A stretch of 35,507 nt of DNA, from contig JAFYWV010000065.1 of NCBI GenBank assembly GCA_017546505.1, positions 1 to 35,507 on the forward strand, given 5' to 3'. The notes under the pieces are model-generated. The model was not told the DNA's origin, searched no databases, and was given only the letters and a program-made list of their open reading frames with translations. This DNA is from Bacteroidaceae bacterium (GTDB lineage Bacteria > Bacteroidota > Bacteroidia > Bacteroidales > Bacteroidaceae). Below, in pieces: positions 17,102 through 24,651 of this stretch (positions within the stretch are counted from its first letter, which is position 1; each line of letters starts with the position of its first letter). The position numbers were made by a program, and so were the translations under genes.

Positions 17102-17194
17102 ATTGTATCATCACAAGAATTGTTTCGAATAAAATCCGCAATGAAAAATTCGTAAGATTAAGTATGTATTTTATTAACAAAAAATATTGGTTTT

Positions 17195-19075
17195 ATGAAT
17201 TTTTTTAAAAAATGTACAGTGTTCTTCTTGTTACTTGGTTTGAGCACAAATGTTAAAAGTTATTCACAAGTTGTTGCAGACAGTTGCTTCTTGAAAGGCA
17301 AAACTTTTTGGAGTATATTTGATAGTCTAGGTGCTGGAAATATTTGGCAAACAGAACTATGCAAACTGACAGGCCTGAATTTTTATAGTGGCTTGAATAA
17401 ACATAATATATCACATGGTGGAACATCATCGTCGCCAGAATTCATAATAGGCTCATTAGGTAGAGCAAAAAAACTAGTGGCATTAAAAGACTCTTTGCCT
17501 ATAGACATTGTAATGTTTGAAAATGTAAATGACTTGAATGTCATAAACAATAAAAAGAAGGTTGGAACAATCAACGATGAACCGTGGATGCAAGGTGAAA
17601 AAATTGTTGCAATAAGTGCACCGATGGAAGATCTTGCTTCCGCCAAGGATTATTGCAACAAGGACTTTTCTTCGATATTGGAATCGGTTCCTGTTGAGAA
17701 TCGCGCAACAGGAAATATGTTGACATTTCCATATAGAAATAATAAAATAAATGGTTACGACTTAAAGGTTGTAAGTGGAGCTTTAGCTGATGGTGAGTTC
17801 TATATATCAATTGCGGGAACAAAACAATCAATAAAAGTAACAAAAGCGATGTCTGTTGCTGATATTGTAAAGGCAATTACAAACCATTCATATACACTTT
17901 CGGGATGGACTGCAACGAACAATGGCGATAATTCTGTAAACATAGCTTATTATACAAATAAGACTGCAGAAGTGACTTTTGATGCCAATTCGACTGGTGT
18001 TGAAATTGTAATTGCCGAGGCTGTGAAAACGAATGAATACATAATGTTCTATAAAGGCGAAGGCAAAGAGGTGTGGTGCGATTCTTCGGAATGGACGGAT
18101 AATATCACTCTCTACTCGTGCTATAAAGGATTATTCGAATATTTAAGGTATAATTTACCGGATGCCGATTTGTATCTTGTGCTTCCGACATATTATAATG
18201 TTGATTTCAACGACGCAGCCTTGAAGAATGATGACGGCACATATAACGAAGAACTGCATTATAATTCATCACTCCAAGTTTCGTGGCGCAAATTGATGGA
18301 TGTACAATGTGCTGTGGCGGAATTATATGATGTATCAGTTCTTGATGTATGCAATAACTCGAACATAAACTTGCAGAACATAGAAACCTATTACAAATCA
18401 AAAGATGTTCATCCCAAGAATTCAGGATATATCGAATGGGCCAAAACTTTATGTGGTATGTTAAAAGAGATATATTACAAACGGGAAGTAACGATAGGGG
18501 TCAACCAATACGGCAATGCTACTTACTGCTCGCCTTATGCTCTTGATTTTACCCAGGTTGAGGGCTTGAAGGCATACGCAGCAACGGGTTACAACTCAAA
18601 TAGTCAGGTTGTTACCTTGACAAGAGTGCAAACAGCCGAGGCCGGTGTCGGTCTGTTCTTGAAAGGTGAGCCTGGTGAGTATGTTGTTCCTGTAATTGAA
18701 AGCACCGATGAGCACTCGTTGAATATGCTTGTCGGAACTCTTGAGCCAACAATCGTCAACAGCACCGCCGGCGCAATGAGCAATTATAAGTTTACAATTG
18801 CCGAAGGCGATGCAGCCCCGATGTTCTACCCATTTGAGGATGGCACCACACTGAGTGCCGGCAAGGCATATTTGCAGATTCCGACAGCGTGGTTGCCCTC
18901 GACAGCGCAGAAGTCAGTAAGCATCCACTTCGACGAGGGTGAGACAACAGACATTGACGAAGTGAAAGGCGAAAGCGGAGAGGTGAAAACTATTTATGAT
19001 TTGCAGGGTCGTGTGGTTGAGAACCCCACAAGCGGCATTTATATAATCAACGGTAAAAAGGTGATTATAAAGTAA
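17195..19075 (+). CDS. Secreted SGNH/GDSL-hydrolase-like protein with C-terminal sorting-type tail
   Basis: The 626-residue protein starts with a Sec signal peptide (MNFFKKCTVFFLLLGLS). Residues ~40-425 look like an SGNH hydrolase: a GDS-like block FDSLGAG with Ser44, and a terminal block DVHPKNSGY with His406. The acidic partner Asp404 is two residues before His rather than the usual three. Residues ~150-290 appear to be a beta-rich insertion. From ~431 (EVTIGVNQYGNATYCS) a different domain follows and ends in IYDLQGRVVENPTSGIYIING, resembling Bacteroidota C-terminal surface or secretion tails. The first ~1290 bases are visibly more AT-rich than the last ~590, so the gene looks like a mosaic. 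The substrate is unknown, with an esterase acting on glycans or acyl groups the most likely role. Confidence 0.75.
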   Translation: MNFFKKCTVFFLLLGLSTNVKSYSQVVADSCFLKGKTFWSIFDSLGAGNIWQTELCKLTGLNFYSGLNKHNISHGGTSSSPEFIIGSLGRAKKLVALKDSLPIDIVMFENVNDLNVINNKKKVGTINDEPWMQGEKIVAISAPMEDLASAKDYCNKDFSSILESVPVENRATGNMLTFPYRNNKINGYDLKVVSGALADGEFYISIAGTKQSIKVTKAMSVADIVKAITNHSYTLSGWTATNNGDNSVNIAYYTNKTAEVTFDANSTGVEIVIAEAVKTNEYIMFYKGEGKEVWCDSSEWTDNITLYSCYKGLFEYLRYNLPDADLYLVLPTYYNVDFNDAALKNDDGTYNEELHYNSSLQVSWRKLMDVQCAVAELYDVSVLDVCNNSNINLQNIETYYKSKDVHPKNSGYIEWAKTLCGMLKEIYYKREVTIGVNQYGNATYCSPYALDFTQVEGLKAYAATGYNSNSQVVTLTRVQTAEAGVGLFLKGEPGEYVVPVIESTDEHSLNMLVGTLEPTIVNSTAGAMSNYKFTIAEGDAAPMFYPFEDGTTLSAGKAYLQIPTAWLPSTAQKSVSIHFDEGETTDIDEVKGESGEVKTIYDLQGRVVENPTSGIYIINGKKVIIK

Positions 19076-19104
19076 TAACGAATGGTGGTTGACGCAAGAT
19101 AAAT

Positions 19105-19275
19105 GTCATTCCGAACGTATGTGAGGAATCTCTTATTTTACGATATTTTTGAGATCCTTTGACAATCCTTGCTTATCGCAACCTACACGGCGCAAACTTC
19201 GCCTGCGCTACGTGTAACCAACTGCTGCAAGCATTGTCGAACTAAAGTTTCGTCGCTACGCTCTGTCGGGATGAC
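19105..19275. repeat. Dispersed repeat, long copy (171 bp) with nested hairpins
   Basis: The ends gtcattccga and tcgggatgac form a 9-of-10 terminal inverted repeat. Inside are gacaat (19161-19166) pairing with attgtc (19233-19238), and a core hairpin tacacg-gcgca...tgcgc-ta-cgtgta (19184-19216). The left end gtcattccgaacgtatgtga and the right end both match, in reverse complement, the 79-base copy at 13331-13409, which lacks the middle hairpins. No open frame of interest lies inside. This looks like a non-autonomous intergenic repeat family present at least twice in the window. Confidence 0.7.
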
Positions 19276-19309
19276 ATTACTGGGTCAACATCTATGTAAA
19301 ATTTGATGT

Positions 19310-19483
19310 ATGAAAAAAGAGTATAAAAAACCATCAGCATTTGCTGTTCAGCTTGAAACAGAAGTAATAATGACCACCACATCGGCCGAGCAGGGTAGTG
19401 CCAATGTCGGCAACAAGCCGGTGGGTGGCAATACCCCCGACCTTGCGGGCGAAAGCCGTGGACAGTGGGGTAATTTGTGGTAA
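19310..19483 (+). CDS. Small 57-residue Bacteroidales peptide with MKKxYxKP start and WGNLW end
   Basis: ATG at 19310 opens a 57-codon frame, stop TAA at 19481-19483. The product begins MKKEYKKPSAFAVQLETEV, continues with a Thr/Ser, Gly and Asn-rich middle, and ends RGQWGNLW. This layout (basic Tyr/Pro-containing start, a short amphipathic strand, a Gly/Asn-rich linker and an aromatic C-terminus) recalls small peptides I have seen in Bacteroidales genomes, whose function I do not know. There is no cleavable signal peptide. It is followed 24 bases later by a good terminator, which supports a real transcript. It lies between the SGNH gene and the OPT transporter and is too short for many gene finders. 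Confidence 0.65.
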   Translation: MKKEYKKPSAFAVQLETEVIMTTTSAEQGSANVGNKPVGGNTPDLAGESRGQWGNLW

Positions 19484-19506
19484 ATATTAATATGAATTTT
19501 CAATAG

Positions 19507-19536
19507 GAGGCAAGGAGTTTTTCTTTGCCTCTTTTT
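19507..19536 (+). terminator. Rho-independent terminator after the 57-residue peptide gene
   Basis: gaggcaa (19507-19513) pairs with ttgcctc (19525-19531), and five T follow. The hairpin resembles the one at 16726-16762. Confidence 0.75.
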
Positions 19537-19612
19537 GTTGCATTGTTCCATTTTGATAAATTTTCACTATCTTAGCGGAATATTTTGAAAATGAACATAA
19601 AAGTATAGAAAA

Positions 19613-21601
19613 ATGAAACAGGAAAATGAAAAACAGACGGGATTGCCCGAGAATGCGTTCCGTCCATTGAAGGAGGGAGAGGAGTACAAGCCTCTGATGT
19701 CGCCCGACAAAAAGTATCCCGAGGTGAATGCCTGGTCGGTGACTTGGGGCGTGTTGATGGCTGTGTTGTTCTCTGCTGCGTCGGCCTATCTTGGCCTTAA
19801 GGTGGGCCAGGTGTTTGAGGCTGCAATTCCCATTGCAATCATTGCTGTGGGTATGTCAACACTTACAAAGCGCAAGAATGCGCTTGGCGAGAATGTGATT
19901 ATACAGTCTATCGGTGCTTGCTCGGGTGTTATTGTGGCAGGTGCAATATTCACCTTGCCGGCTTTGTATATCCTAAAAGAGAAGTACCCCGAGATGACAG
20001 TGACTTTTATGCAGATGTTCATCAGCTCACTGCTTGGCGGTATATTGGGAATTCTCTTTCTCATTCCTTTCCGCAAATATTTTGTAAAGGAGAAGCACGG
20101 TGAGTATCCTTTCCCCGAGGCTACTGCCAGCACACAGGTGCTTGTGTCGGGCGAGAAGGGCGGCAGCCAGGCAAAGCCTCTGCTCATAGCCGGTCTTATC
20201 GGTGGTTTGTATGACTTTATTGTGGCTACATTCGGCTGGTGGAACGAGAATGTGACAACACGTATTGTCGGTTGGGGCGAGTTGCTTGCCGACAAGGCGA
20301 AGGTGGTACTGAAAATCAATACCGGCGCTGCAGTGCTTGGTCTTGGTTGTATCATCGGTCTAAAGTATGCAATAATCATCTGTGTAGGTTCGCTGCTTGT
20401 GTGGCTTGTGATTGTGCCGGGAATGGCATTGCTCTTTGGCGACCAGGTACTGAATATGTGGAACCCCGAGATTGTGACTGCTGTCGGGGATATGTCGCCC
20501 GAGCAGATTTTCAGCAACTATGCAAAGAGCATTGGTATCGGTGGCATTGCAATGGCGGGTATCATTGGCATCCTGCGTTCTTGGGGAATAATAAAGAGTG
20601 CTGCAAGCCTTGCTGCGCGTGAGATGGGCAGCAAAAAGAACGAGGGTGAGCAGCCACGCACACAAAAGGACCTATCGATGAAGGTTGTGCTTTTTGGTTC
20701 TGTGTTTACACTGCTGATGGTGTTTGCTTTCTTCTTCCTTGATGTAATGAACGGCAGTCTTTTGCAAAGCAGTGTTGCTGTGTTGCTTGTTGCTGTAATC
20801 TCGTTCCTCTTTACTACAGTTGCAGCAAATGCCATTGCCATTGTGGGCTCTAACCCGGTATCGGGTATGACATTGATGACTCTTATACTTGCCTCTGTGA
20901 TTATGGTTGCTGTTGGATTGAAAGGTTCATCGGGTATGGTGGCTGCACTGATTATGGGTGGAGTGGTGTGTACAGCTCTCTCTATGGCCGGCGGTTTTAT
21001 CACCGACCTTAAGATTGGCTACTGGCTTGGCTCGACACCTGCAAAGCAGCAGACCTGGAAGTTCTTGGGAACATTGGTATCTGCAGCGACTGTTGCCGGT
21101 GTGATTATGATACTTGACAAGACATACGGCTTTACAAGCGGTGAACTTGCTGCACCACAGGCGAATGCTATGGCTGCGGTGATTGACCCGCTTATGAGTG
21201 GTGTTGGAGCGCCTTGGTTGCTCTATGGCATTGGTGCCGGATTGGCTCTGGTGCTTACACTTTGCAAGGTACCTGCGTTGCCGTTTGCGCTTGGTATGTT
21301 CATTCCGCTTGAGCTTAACCTGCCATTGCTTGTCGGCGGTCTCATCAACTGGTACATAACAACACGCAGCAAGGATGCGGCTTTGAATGCAGAGCGTGGC
21401 GAGAAGTGTACATTGCTTGCATCGGGCTTCATTGCCGGTGGTGCGCTGATGGGCGTGTTGAGTGCAGGTATGCGCTTCGGCGGTATAAATATGGTAAATG
21501 AGCAGTGGCTTTCCAACCCGGGCAGCGAGGCTGTATCGTTGGTAATGTATGCCTTGTTGATTGTTTATCTGATTAAGGCAAGTATGAAGATTAAAAAGTA
21601 A
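19613..21601 (+). CDS. OPT family oligopeptide (or metal-chelate) transporter
   Basis: The 662-residue polytopic inner-membrane protein matches the bacterial OPT family. After a short cytoplasmic start (FRPLKEGEEYKPLMSPDKK) comes the first helix block with AYLGLKVGQVFEAAIPIAI, a typical OPT signature. About fifteen hydrophobic segments follow, with NPVSGMTLMTLILAS in the middle and a final block with KVPALPFALGMFIPLEL. The substrate is likely small peptides. Some relatives carry iron chelates, which cannot be excluded. A near-consensus -7 box, TATCTTAG at 19568-19575, lies 37 bases before the start. The gene is monocistronic and ends in a terminator shared with the convergent metallo-hydrolase. 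Confidence 0.92.
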   Translation: MKQENEKQTGLPENAFRPLKEGEEYKPLMSPDKKYPEVNAWSVTWGVLMAVLFSAASAYLGLKVGQVFEAAIPIAIIAVGMSTLTKRKNALGENVIIQSIGACSGVIVAGAIFTLPALYILKEKYPEMTVTFMQMFISSLLGGILGILFLIPFRKYFVKEKHGEYPFPEATASTQVLVSGEKGGSQAKPLLIAGLIGGLYDFIVATFGWWNENVTTRIVGWGELLADKAKVVLKINTGAAVLGLGCIIGLKYAIIICVGSLLVWLVIVPGMALLFGDQVLNMWNPEIVTAVGDMSPEQIFSNYAKSIGIGGIAMAGIIGILRSWGIIKSAASLAAREMGSKKNEGEQPRTQKDLSMKVVLFGSVFTLLMVFAFFFLDVMNGSLLQSSVAVLLVAVISFLFTTVAANAIAIVGSNPVSGMTLMTLILASVIMVAVGLKGSSGMVAALIMGGVVCTALSMAGGFITDLKIGYWLGSTPAKQQTWKFLGTLVSAATVAGVIMILDKTYGFTSGELAAPQANAMAAVIDPLMSGVGAPWLLYGIGAGLALVLTLCKVPALPFALGMFIPLELNLPLLVGGLINWYITTRSKDAALNAERGEKCTLLASGFIAGGALMGVLSAGMRFGGINMVNEQWLSNPGSEAVSLVMYALLIVYLIKASMKIKK

Positions 21602-21617
21602 ATTCCCAAAATGACGA

Positions 21618-21654
21618 GAGGATGTCCCAAGAGAAAACTGGGGCACCCTCTTTT
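21618..21654. terminator. Terminator between OPT transporter and convergent metallo-hydrolase
   Basis: gaggatgtccc (21618-21628) pairs with ggggcaccctc (21640-21650), with one A-C mismatch and one wobble, and four T follow. It ends the OPT transcript 17 bases after its stop. Confidence 0.7.
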
Positions 21655-21689
21655 GTTATAAAGGATATTTAGATGCGGAAAGCAGCAAT

Positions 21690-22328
21690 TTATCTCAGGT
21701 ACATATTGTTCATTTTCTCGAATGCTATTGTCGTCTCGCGGTCGTGGCCGGGGTAGACTGTCGTATCCTCGGGCAAGGTGAGCAACTTTTCGCGTATCGA
21801 ATAAATCAATGAACGGTGGTTGCTGTCGGGGAAATCGGTGCGGCCAATGCTGCCACGGAAGAGTGCATCGCCACTGAAGAGCATACCGGCTTCGGGCACA
21901 TAAAAGGCGAGGCTGCCGGGCGAATGCCCCGGGACTGCTATAGCGACAATGCGGCTGTTGCCGAAGAGAATTTCGTCACCATCGTTCAACACACGGCCGA
22001 GTGGTGGCACATCCTCGTTGTATCTCACACCAAAGCGGGCTACGCGCTCCTTGATGTTCTCGGCCCAGGGCCAATCGGCATCGTTGGCGCTTGCCTTTAC
22101 TCCAAACGTATCCTCAATATATGCGTTGCCGAATATGTGGTCGAAATGCAGATGGGTGTTGAGATGGTGTTTCAACGTCAGTCCGTTGTCCTCAATGAAC
22201 TGCTTAATTTCTTCTCTTTCTTGCGGAAACCACGCACCGCAGTCAATGAGTACGGCCTCTTTAGTGTCATCCCAAAGAAGATAACAATTGACCAGTATTG
22301 GGTTTACAATGAATTTCTTTAGTTGCAT
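21690..22328 (-). CDS. Metallo-beta-lactamase-fold hydrolase (glyoxalase II-like)
   Basis: With the start at 22328 (MQLKKFIVNP) the product is 212 residues, the usual size of small hydroxyacylglutathione-hydrolase-like enzymes. The in-frame extension to 22406 is Phe/Thr-rich and unrelated to the family. The zinc-binding signature THLHFDH gives His59, His61, Asp63 and His64. Further ligands are expected in VPGHSPGS, FSGDALF and YPGHD, all present in order. The substrate is not determined by sequence. Thioesters such as S-lactoyl conjugates are the usual guess. It is on the minus strand, 150 bases after rsmG, with a long hairpin between them. Confidence 0.9.
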   Translation of the reverse strand: MQLKKFIVNPILVNCYLLWDDTKEAVLIDCGAWFPQEREEIKQFIEDNGLTLKHHLNTHLHFDHIFGNAYIEDTFGVKASANDADWPWAENIKERVARFGVRYNEDVPPLGRVLNDGDEILFGNSRIVAIAVPGHSPGSLAFYVPEAGMLFSGDALFRGSIGRTDFPDSNHRSLIYSIREKLLTLPEDTTVYPGHDRETTIAFEKMNNMYLR

Positions 22329-22400
22329 AAAATGTTTAGTGTAGTAAGTTTTCGTTTTTTGTAAAGGGAATAAAAAGATGAAATTCAAGGCTTGCGCAGA

Positions 22401-22443
22401 TTGCAAAACTGGAGTTTACATAGCGTAAACGAGGATTTTGCAA
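22401..22443. repeat. Long imperfect hairpin between rsmG and the metallo-hydrolase
   Basis: ttgcaaaa (22401-22408) pairs with ttttgcaa (22436-22443). A symmetrical 5x5 internal loop and a 6-bp inner stem gtttac/gtaaac around a 5-base loop complete the structure. No T tract follows on the minus strand, so a terminator role for rsmG is doubtful. It shares the word gcagattgca with the palindromes at 16270-16283. Confidence 0.55.
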
Positions 22444-22478
22444 GTAAGTATAACGCTGAAGTTCACTTTTTAGTCTTT

Positions 22479-23099
22479 TTACAGCTGTACGTATACCACC
22501 TTCTTGTCCTTAAAATACTCCTCGCTGAAGTAGGTACTTATGTCAATTATCTCGCGGCAGTTCTTGAACAGTTGTGTCTCGGTTGTCATATCACCGCCTT
22601 TCAGGCAGATGATGCCGTTTGGCAAGGCATTGAACTGCTCGTTTGAGATGTTCTTGCGGCAAATCTTTACAAGGTCGGGGAGTTGCATTACTGCACGGCT
22701 TACTACAAAACTGTATTTCTCCTTGATTTCCTCGGCGCGGCTGTGGCTTGTGCGCACATTGGTGAGCCCTATGGCTTGCGCAATCTCGCCTGCAACGCGC
22801 ACCTTCTTGCCAATGCTGTCCACAAGGTGGAACTGCACATCGGGGAACATTATTGCAAGAGGAATACCCGGGAAACCACCGCCGCAGCCCATATCCATAA
22901 TTTTTGTTCCTGGCTTGAATGTGATGTACTTTGCTATTGCCAGCGAGTGCAGCACGTGGTGCAGATAGAGGTTCTCGATATCTTTGCGCGAGATGACGTT
23001 TATCTTGCTGTTCCAGTCGTAGTAGAGGTCATAGAGTGCTGCGAACTGCTCCTTTTGCCTGTCGCTGAGCCCCGGGAAATACTTTATTATGCTTTCCAT
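22479..23099 (-). CDS. rsmG: 16S rRNA (guanine-527 N7)-methyltransferase RsmG
   Basis: RsmG (GidB) methylates N7 of G527 in 16S rRNA using SAM. The 206-residue product has the family's SAM-binding glycine loop DMGCGGGFPG (residues 69-78), the preceding HHVLHSLA segment, and the LVDSIGKKVRVAGEIA and VVSRAVMQLPDL blocks. Its start codon shares one base with the stop codon of the upstream lipoprotein gene (TAATG arrangement), which suggests coupled translation. In many bacteria loss of this gene gives low-level streptomycin resistance. That is family knowledge and was not seen here. Confidence 0.95.
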   Translation of the reverse strand: MESIIKYFPGLSDRQKEQFAALYDLYYDWNSKINVISRKDIENLYLHHVLHSLAIAKYITFKPGTKIMDMGCGGGFPGIPLAIMFPDVQFHLVDSIGKKVRVAGEIAQAIGLTNVRTSHSRAEEIKEKYSFVVSRAVMQLPDLVKICRKNISNEQFNALPNGIICLKGGDMTTETQLFKNCREIIDISTYFSEEYFKDKKVVYVQL

Positions 23100-23914
23100 T
23101 ATTTCATTATATCTTTTAGTGTTTCGTAATCGAGTGCTATTGATATGTCGCCCAATGCGTATGGTGCTATCTCGTATCTGTTGTAGAGGAATGTTATGCT
23201 GTCCTTGCCAAGGATGAAATTGTTGGTGATGAAGAAATCAACATCAAGGCTGTATCCTCTCTCGCACAACTCCTCTATTGTCGACACGTTGTTGTCCTTC
23301 AGGAGCTTGTCTGTGAGTCTTGTCACCAATGTCTCCTCATACCCCTCTTTGAAAATGTCCTTGAGAGTGATTTCGGCTCCTGTTGCAGGGTCAAAGCAGG
23401 CAATGGCGTTTACTGTGCCGGGGTGCGCACCCCCAAAATACTCCTCGCGCGTCATAATATAGCTGACGTAGCCTTTGTAACCTGTAACTGTTCTGCCTTT
23501 GACATCGCAGTAGCAACTCATCATACCCGGTGGAACCTCGCCCTCTTTCAGGTTGTGATATTCGTTACGCAGGTCATCGAATATTTCTTTCTGTGCGGCG
23601 ACATAGTAGTTGCTGGCATCCTGCAGCGTTGGAGTGCCGTAGAAGAACAAGCCCCACACCAGAGTGCTGTCGAGCTTGGCGTTTGCCTGTGCGTTGCCAA
23701 GGTCAAAGCGGGGCAGTGCAATGTCTATCGTCAATTTGGGGGCCTTCTCCTTGTTGTATGCAAAAGTGTATTCTTCGTGTATTCTTATGGTGTCGGTTGC
23801 AACAGGCTCTCCGTTGGTTGAAGCAGCTTGTGCAATATTCTCCTTTTTGCCTCCGTTACAGGAAAAAAGGAAAAATAATACTGAATAAAATATAATTGCA
23901 GTGCACTTTTTCAT
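23099..23914 (-). CDS. DUF3298-type (RsiV-like) secreted lipoprotein
   Basis: The 271-residue protein starts with a lipoprotein signal (YSVLFFLFSC, lipobox Cys near residue 19) and a short charged linker. The region from ~45 (EYTFAYNKEKAPKLTIDIALP) to the end has the layout of the DUF4163/DUF3298 pair, including YVSYIMTREEYFGGAHPGT and ITFLYNRYEIAPYALGDISI, as in the extracytoplasmic part of RsiV and related envelope proteins. No anti-sigma domain is visible, so it is not an anti-sigma factor itself. The likely site is the periplasmic face of a membrane. It overlaps rsmG by one base and has a good promoter upstream. Function unknown. Confidence 0.8.
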   Translation of the reverse strand: MKKCTAIIFYSVLFFLFSCNGGKKENIAQAASTNGEPVATDTIRIHEEYTFAYNKEKAPKLTIDIALPRFDLGNAQANAKLDSTLVWGLFFYGTPTLQDASNYYVAAQKEIFDDLRNEYHNLKEGEVPPGMMSCYCDVKGRTVTGYKGYVSYIMTREEYFGGAHPGTVNAIACFDPATGAEITLKDIFKEGYEETLVTRLTDKLLKDNNVSTIEELCERGYSLDVDFFITNNFILGKDSITFLYNRYEIAPYALGDISIALDYETLKDIMK

Positions 23915-23944
23915 ATTGCATTTGTTTATCAGTTACAGGAGAAC

Positions 23945-23976
23945 CAAAGGTAGTGCTTTTGAGATAAAACGGCAAG
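23945..23976 (-). promoter_or_regulatory. Bacteroidota-type promoter for the DUF3298 lipoprotein and rsmG
   Basis: On the minus strand TACCTTTG (23952-23945) matches TAnnTTTG exactly, and CTTG (23976-23973) lies 20 bases upstream, a 3-of-4 match to TTTG. The start codon at 23914 is 31 bases downstream. Confidence 0.65.
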
Positions 23977-24082
23977 AAAGTAGCGACTGTTTTTTGTTCC
24001 GGTACGATTATTTTTCCTTGTCGGGATGTATTGAAAAGCCATTCTTTGACCCTGAGAGTGTTAACAGCTAAATTTTGTTTTT

Positions 24083-24292
24083 ATGAAAGTGTGTAATTTT
24101 TTGGCCTTTACCGGCGGAATGTTGGCCGGTGGTCTTGTGATGATGATGTTCGCCCCCAAAAAGGGCGAGGAGGTGCGCAGGGATATCAAAGAGAAACTCG
24201 GCGACCTGAAGAGACATTTTGACAATGCCGGATGTTGCGGCAAGGAGGGTTGTGACTGCAAGGTCGAGGAGAAAATTGTTGTCGAGGAGTAG
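24083..24292 (+). CDS. YtxH-domain small membrane protein
   Basis: The 69-residue protein has one N-terminal membrane helix (FTGGMLAGGLVMMMFAPKKG) immediately followed by the charged EEVRRDIKEKLGDLKRHF helix, the pattern of YtxH-like proteins. The C-terminus holds three Cys in a short stretch (AGCCGKEGCDC gives four in all), which is unusual and could bind a metal or form disulfides. It leads a tight three-gene run. TTTG at 24045-24048 and TAAATTTTG at 24069-24077, 20 bases apart, resemble a promoter very close to the ATG. Family members are linked to envelope stress, but the function is not established. Confidence 0.8.
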   Translation: MKVCNFLAFTGGMLAGGLVMMMFAPKKGEEVRRDIKEKLGDLKRHFDNAGCCGKEGCDCKVEEKIVVEE

Positions 24293-24297
24293 TGCTT

Positions 24298-24651
24298 ATG
24301 GGATTTGGAGCTGATATTGAAAATATATCGAAGGACGCTCTTGAATATTTGAAGAGGGGCATAGATGGTTGCAAATTGCGCTTGGTGGAGAACCTGTCGT
24401 TGTTGTTTGGCGATGTTATTTGTGTTTTTGCGCTGTTTATGCTCCTGTTTGTAGCGTACCTTGCGTTGATGGTTGCTGTTGTGATTGTGCTTTTGCCGCT
24501 CATCGGGCTTCCTTTGTCCATTATTGCCGTTGCACTGTTGCTGTTGCTGACAGCACTGATTGTGTATATGCTGAGGGAACGTCTTTTTGCCGATAGGATG
24601 GTGAAACATTTTACAAGGATATTCTTTATTGATGAGGATGATGAAAAATAA
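24298..24651 (+). CDS. Phage-holin-superfamily-like (DUF1469-type) membrane protein
   Basis: The 117-residue product has an amphipathic N-terminal helix (NISKDALEYLKRGIDGCKLR) and two adjacent hydrophobic segments (ALFMLLFVAYLALMVAVVIV and a second around SIIAVALLLLLTALIVYML). It ends in a short acidic tail. This is the layout of the DUF1469/holin-X family, chromosomal membrane proteins that are not true holins. I chose the ATG at 24298. A GTG at 24292 in the same frame overlaps the YtxH stop codon and is an alternative. The next gene begins inside this one's last codons, so the three are co-transcribed. Confidence 0.75.
   Translation: MGFGADIENISKDALEYLKRGIDGCKLRLVENLSLLFGDVICVFALFMLLFVAYLALMVAVVIVLLPLIGLPLSIIAVALLLLLTALIVYMLRERLFADRMVKHFTRIFFIDEDDEK

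Noticed and set aside
24298-24651. Possible prophage, because of holin similarity
   Set aside because: No other phage gene is near. The DUF1469 family is common on chromosomes next to YtxH-like genes.
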